A stretch of 64,000 nucleotides of DNA from Oenanthe sinensis. Its lineage: Eukaryota; Streptophyta; Magnoliopsida; Apiales; Apiaceae. The notes beneath the pieces are model-generated. The model worked only from the letters and a program-made list of their open reading frames with translations, did no database searches and was not told the DNA's origin. This document shows positions 59,251 through 64,000 of this stretch, piece after piece. The stretch lies in contig CM053813.1 in NCBI GenBank assembly GCA_028671895.1, positions 40,271,501 through 40,335,500 on the forward strand, read 5' to 3'. The translations under genes were made by a program, and so were the position numbers. The stretch's first letter is position 1, and each line of letters begins with the position of its first letter.

Positions 59251-62200
59251 TCTCATTCTTCTTGTTCTAAGAAAAGACTGTACCATGATGTGGAAGATGA
59301 CTGCCAAAGTTTCCTACAAAATGGGCTTTCTTGTTTGCCTCGTTCTAATAATCCTGATTTTGTAGATGTTGATGTATAGGGAAGGGTCTCAACTCACAAT
59401 TTGCAGAGGATTGCTAATGAAGGTCATCTTGCTGATGGTTGGGAAGCATATGCACCACAGATGGGATGAGGGAACCTGGGCTACTCACATGCAATAAATT
59501 TAACAAGGGTAATGTAGAAAGGCTTCTATTGATGGTTTGGAGGATATTGAGCATGTGCACAGGACTTGCCCTAAGTTTTGAAAAGCTTTATGTCACCTCA
59601 AAAAAATTTGCCACCTTGAAAAATCCGCTCTCACTATTAGATAATACGCTCTCATGATTTAAAATTTATTTTTCTTATATTTTTGTTAGGAAAGTCATTA
59701 ATCAATCCTTTGAAACTAGAATTTGCTAGTATTTCATTCTCAATTGACAACATAGTCAACCCATTCAACCGATAACCGTTCTTGTGAAATAATAGTACAT
59801 AGATATGACTTAATCAAATTCAATTTTGAAAAACTTTGTTGTGAAACTATAACTAGAATAGTTAACACTATTTTATAAATAATTGTTGACGTGAGATAAC
59901 TACATTTTGTATTACTCAAAAAATTCAACGTATAACACTCTCATTAGAAACAAATCATGCTTTACAAAAAATTAACTTTGCCTTTCATTTCTAAGTTATT
60001 CCCTAGATTTTTTTTTTAATTACCCTAAATAATAGATGCCCTATGCGATGGTTTGTATTATTTTCTTATAACTTCGTAATCCAATAAAAATGTAGAAAGG
60101 CACCGATGACACTAATTTTCTTTCTCGAACACCTGTAATTTAAGAACTTAGATATCCTTACTTCACAAACCAGATAAACATAGAGTTAATAGTGTTGCAG
60201 CCACAAGCACAAGAACTAACCGTCTATGGATAATAGAACAAACTCTTGAATGATATCAAATGACTATATATTTTTAGATCTGCGTTGTAGTCCGTAGAGT
60301 TGGGGTGGTCACCTTGTTTATAAAATATTGACTTAACCAAAAATACGTATACGATATATGAACTTTCCGCATACGGAGTCTAATATGAGAGATTCTGTAA
60401 CAAGTAATGCTAAAACGTCGGTGATTAAGGTGCCAAAAAATACGTATATCGAAGCCCGTTTGGCTTAACTTATAAACAGAAAAATGTATATATTTTTCAA
60501 TTTATAAACTACTTATATTATAAGTTTGACACTTTTATGTTAAACTTGAATTATCTAGTATAATCATATTTTCACGACGATCTAATTAGAAATATAAATA
60601 TAAAGCATACACCACATGCATAATATAAAATAATATAAAAACTTAAAATAGTCGGCTAAAATAATATAAAATAATGATTCATTAAAATTTATAAAATAAC
60701 ATGCTCCAATTAAATTAATTATAGTAACTAAATTTATATGGACAATTTTAGTTACAACTCTTAGGAGGTTTGATAAATTTTAGCAATGTGAGGAGATTGA
60801 TTATAATTTTATATAAAGATTTTCAATAAATGGAATTTCACAACTTGTTTTTTGAATAAAGAATTTCACCAACTTATAAATATTATATATAATATTTGTC
60901 ACATAAGAATTTTTAGTTGAGAATTTCTCTCCTCAAAATGTTCTCACAGATCATGCTATTAGAATGAAAAAGAGAATTAAGAAACATAATGAAAGATTAA
61001 ATTCCTCGAGAACTTGTAATGAAATGTTTGATATTGCTAGTCTTTTTAACTTAAAAAAGAGGAAAAGTTGTTTAGTAAATTTAAAAGTTACTTTTTGAAA
61101 AAATGCTATTAATCAAAAAAATACGGTTAGAAAAAGAAGACTTTTGAAAAAATAATGTTTTATTTCATTGTTAAATTTTTTCAAAAATATTAATTTTATA
61201 TTATATTTTAATATATGTATATATATATGTATATTAAAATATTATCAAACAATCATATAAATTTTTAACAATACTTTTGAAAAAAAATGTTTTATTTCAT
61301 TATTAAATCTTTCCAAAAATATTATTTTTATATTATATTTTAATATATATATATATTAAAATATAATATATATTTTAATCTCAATTACTCTATATATGCA
61401 TATATAATAATATTTTGTGAATATAGGATGACATATTTATATATATTTATGTACATAGTTTATGAATCATTTTTTTGTTATAATCTAATAAAAATATATA
61501 TTTTCATCTCAGTTGCTGCAAAGCTTGCGAACCTTCCATGGTTTAAAGCAGTCCACCACCGCATCTCCGCCTCTACGTGAAATGGAATCAAAAGCAAAAA
61601 TGGTGGTGTGGATGTGGATTCATAAGAGGCAGCAACTCCCCTATCAAAGAAATTCGATAAAACGGAGGAGGAACACCATGTAGCAATAAAAAGGATATTA
61701 AAGAAATTGTGAGTTAATCTAAGAATGTTTTGATATCTTATGTGTAATTGGATACAGATCTGTGTATTTAAATCATGTTATATATATATATATATATCAA
61801 TCAGAGCTTCTTGCAATTGTGAGAGATTGTTTATTTTTTATATGTAAGATATAACACATTAAAAATTCAGAATTTTTTATTTGATGATTCAGATTATTAA
61901 TGTATGGATTTGTTTGAGATTTTTTTTTTACTTTTAGATCAATTCAGAAAATATGGTGATGTTTGTTTTTTGAACAAAATAATATTGATTAAATATTAAA
62001 TATTTATGTTTTTAATATTTTCAAAATTAAAATAATTTCTATGAGTTTCTTTGAAAAGTAATATTAATGTATATATCTATACTCATTGTTCTAAAAACGG
62101 TGATTAATCACGATTAATCACCGATTAATCCATGTTCGGTAGTTCACAAAACTGATTGAATTCCTGATTATTCAATTAATCACTCCGATTAATATCTGAT

Positions 62201-62447
62201 TCATCTGATTAATTCATGTTCCATTCCTTCACCGTATTGGTAGTTTGGTTGGTTCAACGTTTTCCAAGAAAATTATAAAAACTTTCTAAAAAATAAATAA
62301 ATTAAACATACATAATCTATTTAATTTATAATATAATAACATAATGATTTAGATCGAATACAATTCTAATAAATATAATTGACTTATTATAATTTTTAAA
62401 AATTAATCTCTTAACTAAAACATATATCAAATTAATCTCCTACATAA
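59251..62447. other. AT-rich intergenic DNA
   Basis: No supported gene. Contains a hAT-MITE-like end near 60455 (CCCGTTTGGCTTAACTTATAA), a ~75-bp direct repeat at about 61140-61215 and 61273-61345 (shared ATGTTTTATTTCATT and TTTTATATTATATTTTAATA), a GC-richer patch at 61500-61690 with only a 33-codon ATG frame (61582-61683), and a cluster of GATTAATC words at 62100-62215. Confidence 0.4.
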
Positions 62448-62882
62448 TCTATACTGTATTATTAAAACTGAAAAATCAAATCAGGGCCGGATAGTTATTA
62501 GGCCTAATTTATAAATACTAATTTCCTAACTAAAATATATATCATATTAATCTCTTAAATAAAACACATATCTAAACAAAACACACAAACATGATATAAG
62601 CTAGTACACATCCATAAACAAAACATACCAACATTATGTTATTGAACATTAATTTCCTAACTAAAACACTCCTCACAATAATCTCTTAATTAATACACAA
62701 AATATTATTTTATTAAAATCTAAATACAATTACAAAAGTATTTGAAAATTTATATATAACATTAAATAAAGTTTAAATTATTATTATAAAAGTTAAATTC
62801 AAATCATGTAAAAATATTAAAATAAAAATTATTTGAAATATTAAAATAATTTGACCCGTACATCGCACGAGATATAAGCTAA
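62448..62882 (+). mobile_element. Possible short Helitron-like element
   Basis: Starts TCTATACTGTATTATTAAAA after an A and ends with a weak hairpin region (CCCGTACATCGCACGAG) 9-10 nt before CTAA at 62879-62882. The stem is short and the following base is G rather than T, so support is weaker than for the elements at 24.6-28.9 kb. Confidence 0.35.
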
Positions 62883-64000
62883 GTATATATTATATTTGAA
62901 CTCTATATACAGACTCCTACTCAATAAAGTCGAAGAGTTTTCTCAATTCCAAGTAATTAATCATGTTTCTTTAAATAAATATATCTTTTTATGAATAGTA
63001 ATTAACCAGACTAGCTCCCGGACACACTTGACATTTTATTCAATTTTTTTTAATTTAATATGAATAAATTTAAATATGTCAATGATGGATGCATGTGTGA
63101 ATAAAATACAATACATATGATTTATTATATATTTTTATTAAAATAAATATTTTATATAAATATTTTATTACATTATTTCTTGTTTTATGAAATATTAATT
63201 TAGTTTGCTAAAATAAATTTTAACATGTGTATTAATATATTTATTCTTGTACTCAACATATAGTTATAATTTTCAGAATGTAATGTTCAAAAGTAAAGTT
63301 TTAGATAAAATATTACAAATAATTACATTAATATAGTTTTTAACTTTATACATGATTTGAATTTTTTTATCTGAAAAAATGAAGAATCATTTTATTGATA
63401 TATAATATCCGATAATACATCACAAAGATAATAAAAATGTATCATCTAACCGAAATGTATACTTAACCAATCCATGGGTTGAACGACCCATAAGCAAGTG
63501 ATTCTCTCGGAAATTTAGATAATAAAAAACATTTATATCTGACAGGCCTCGTTAAAACTTCATTTGAGGAAAACCCTATAGGAAAAACTTCAAAGAGGAA
63601 AAAGAGTGTCTAAAATGATCATAAAAATATCAATTTACATAGTGACTCCTAACACAAATACCGGATTTTCTTGAAACTTTGTGAGTCCTCAATGCTAAAA
63701 AACTAGCCACGTCTTGTTGCTTCCGCTATTAAGTCCAAGTTCTTGTCTCCATCACCTTCTCTTTACCCTTCTTCTCATCCAAGTGAGTCTGAAAAGTCAT
63801 TAAATCAACCACAAAAACTGATTCAAGATAACATTACCAAAATATTAATTAATATATATTATGTTTAATATACTTAATAAATAGAATTATATATATATAT
63901 CTAAATAAAGGGGTCCCTTTTGGTTAAACACATAAAACTCTGAGTACTCATAAATAAATAAAAATGTACTTCACTTTTATTGCTCCTTCCAACCATCCTA
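62883..64000. other. AT-rich intergenic DNA
   Basis: No gene. The segment 63540-63610 (GGCCTCGTTAAAACTTCATT, then GGAAAAACTTCAAAGAGGAA, AAAGAGTG) has the look of a dispersed plant repeat that I have seen in many genomes, but I cannot assign it. Confidence 0.35.

Overview
The window is nuclear DNA from a dicot-like flowering plant. Genes are intron-containing and plant-specific (NET1, chlorophyllase, HSFA2, AMT2-type ammonium transporter, LONGIFOLIA/TRM, phytocyanin, plant H2A.Z, LysM ectodomain). The AT-rich space between them is full of plant-type transposons (Stowaway, Tourist and hAT-like MITEs, Helitrons, a LINE, a solo LTR) and includes a nuclear insert of plastid psbA/psbD DNA. I cannot name the species from the sequence alone.

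Layout. 1-4909: the 3' part of a NET1 actin-binding coiled-coil gene (N-terminal NAB domain lies outside the window). 5.2-11.3 kb: a solo LTR, broken fragments of two unrelated coding sequences separated by a second LTR piece, and MITEs. 12.8-15.6 kb: a two-exon chlorophyllase with a MITE in its intron. 18-37 kb: a tandem duplication of a heat-stress transcription factor A2 gene with offset about 15.1 kb. The first copy is complete. The second is shortened by a 16-nt deletion that removes the C-terminal nuclear export signal, and it carries changes in its DNA-binding domain. Between the copies lie a Helitron-like pair (24.6-28.9 kb), the plastid insert (31.45-31.90 kb) and a repeated promoter block bearing heat-shock elements.

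38.0-39.7 kb: an AMT2-type ammonium transporter that looks like a recent pseudogene (two frame breaks). 40.07-44.05 kb: a 5'-truncated, degenerate LINE on the minus strand. 44-49 kb: AT-rich spacer with Stowaway MITEs. 49.0-52.4 kb: LONGIFOLIA/TRM-like gene. 53.2-53.9 kb (minus): phytocyanin. 55.5-56.7 kb: histone H2A.Z with E2F-like promoter sites. 57.7-58.4 kb (minus): LysM ectodomain-only reading frame with no kinase exons in the window. 58.7-59.5 kb: relic of a LINE ORF1-like (DUF4283-type) sequence. 59.6-64 kb: AT-rich, repeat-derived, no gene seen.

The genes do not form a pathway; this is an ordinary plant gene neighbourhood. Its most notable part is the HSFA2 tandem pair: local duplication of regulatory sequence and asymmetric loss of a regulatory tail may have produced two differently behaving copies of a heat-inducible regulator. 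All exon structures were built by eye from splice signals, reading phase and family conservation. Family names come from remembered motifs, not from a search.
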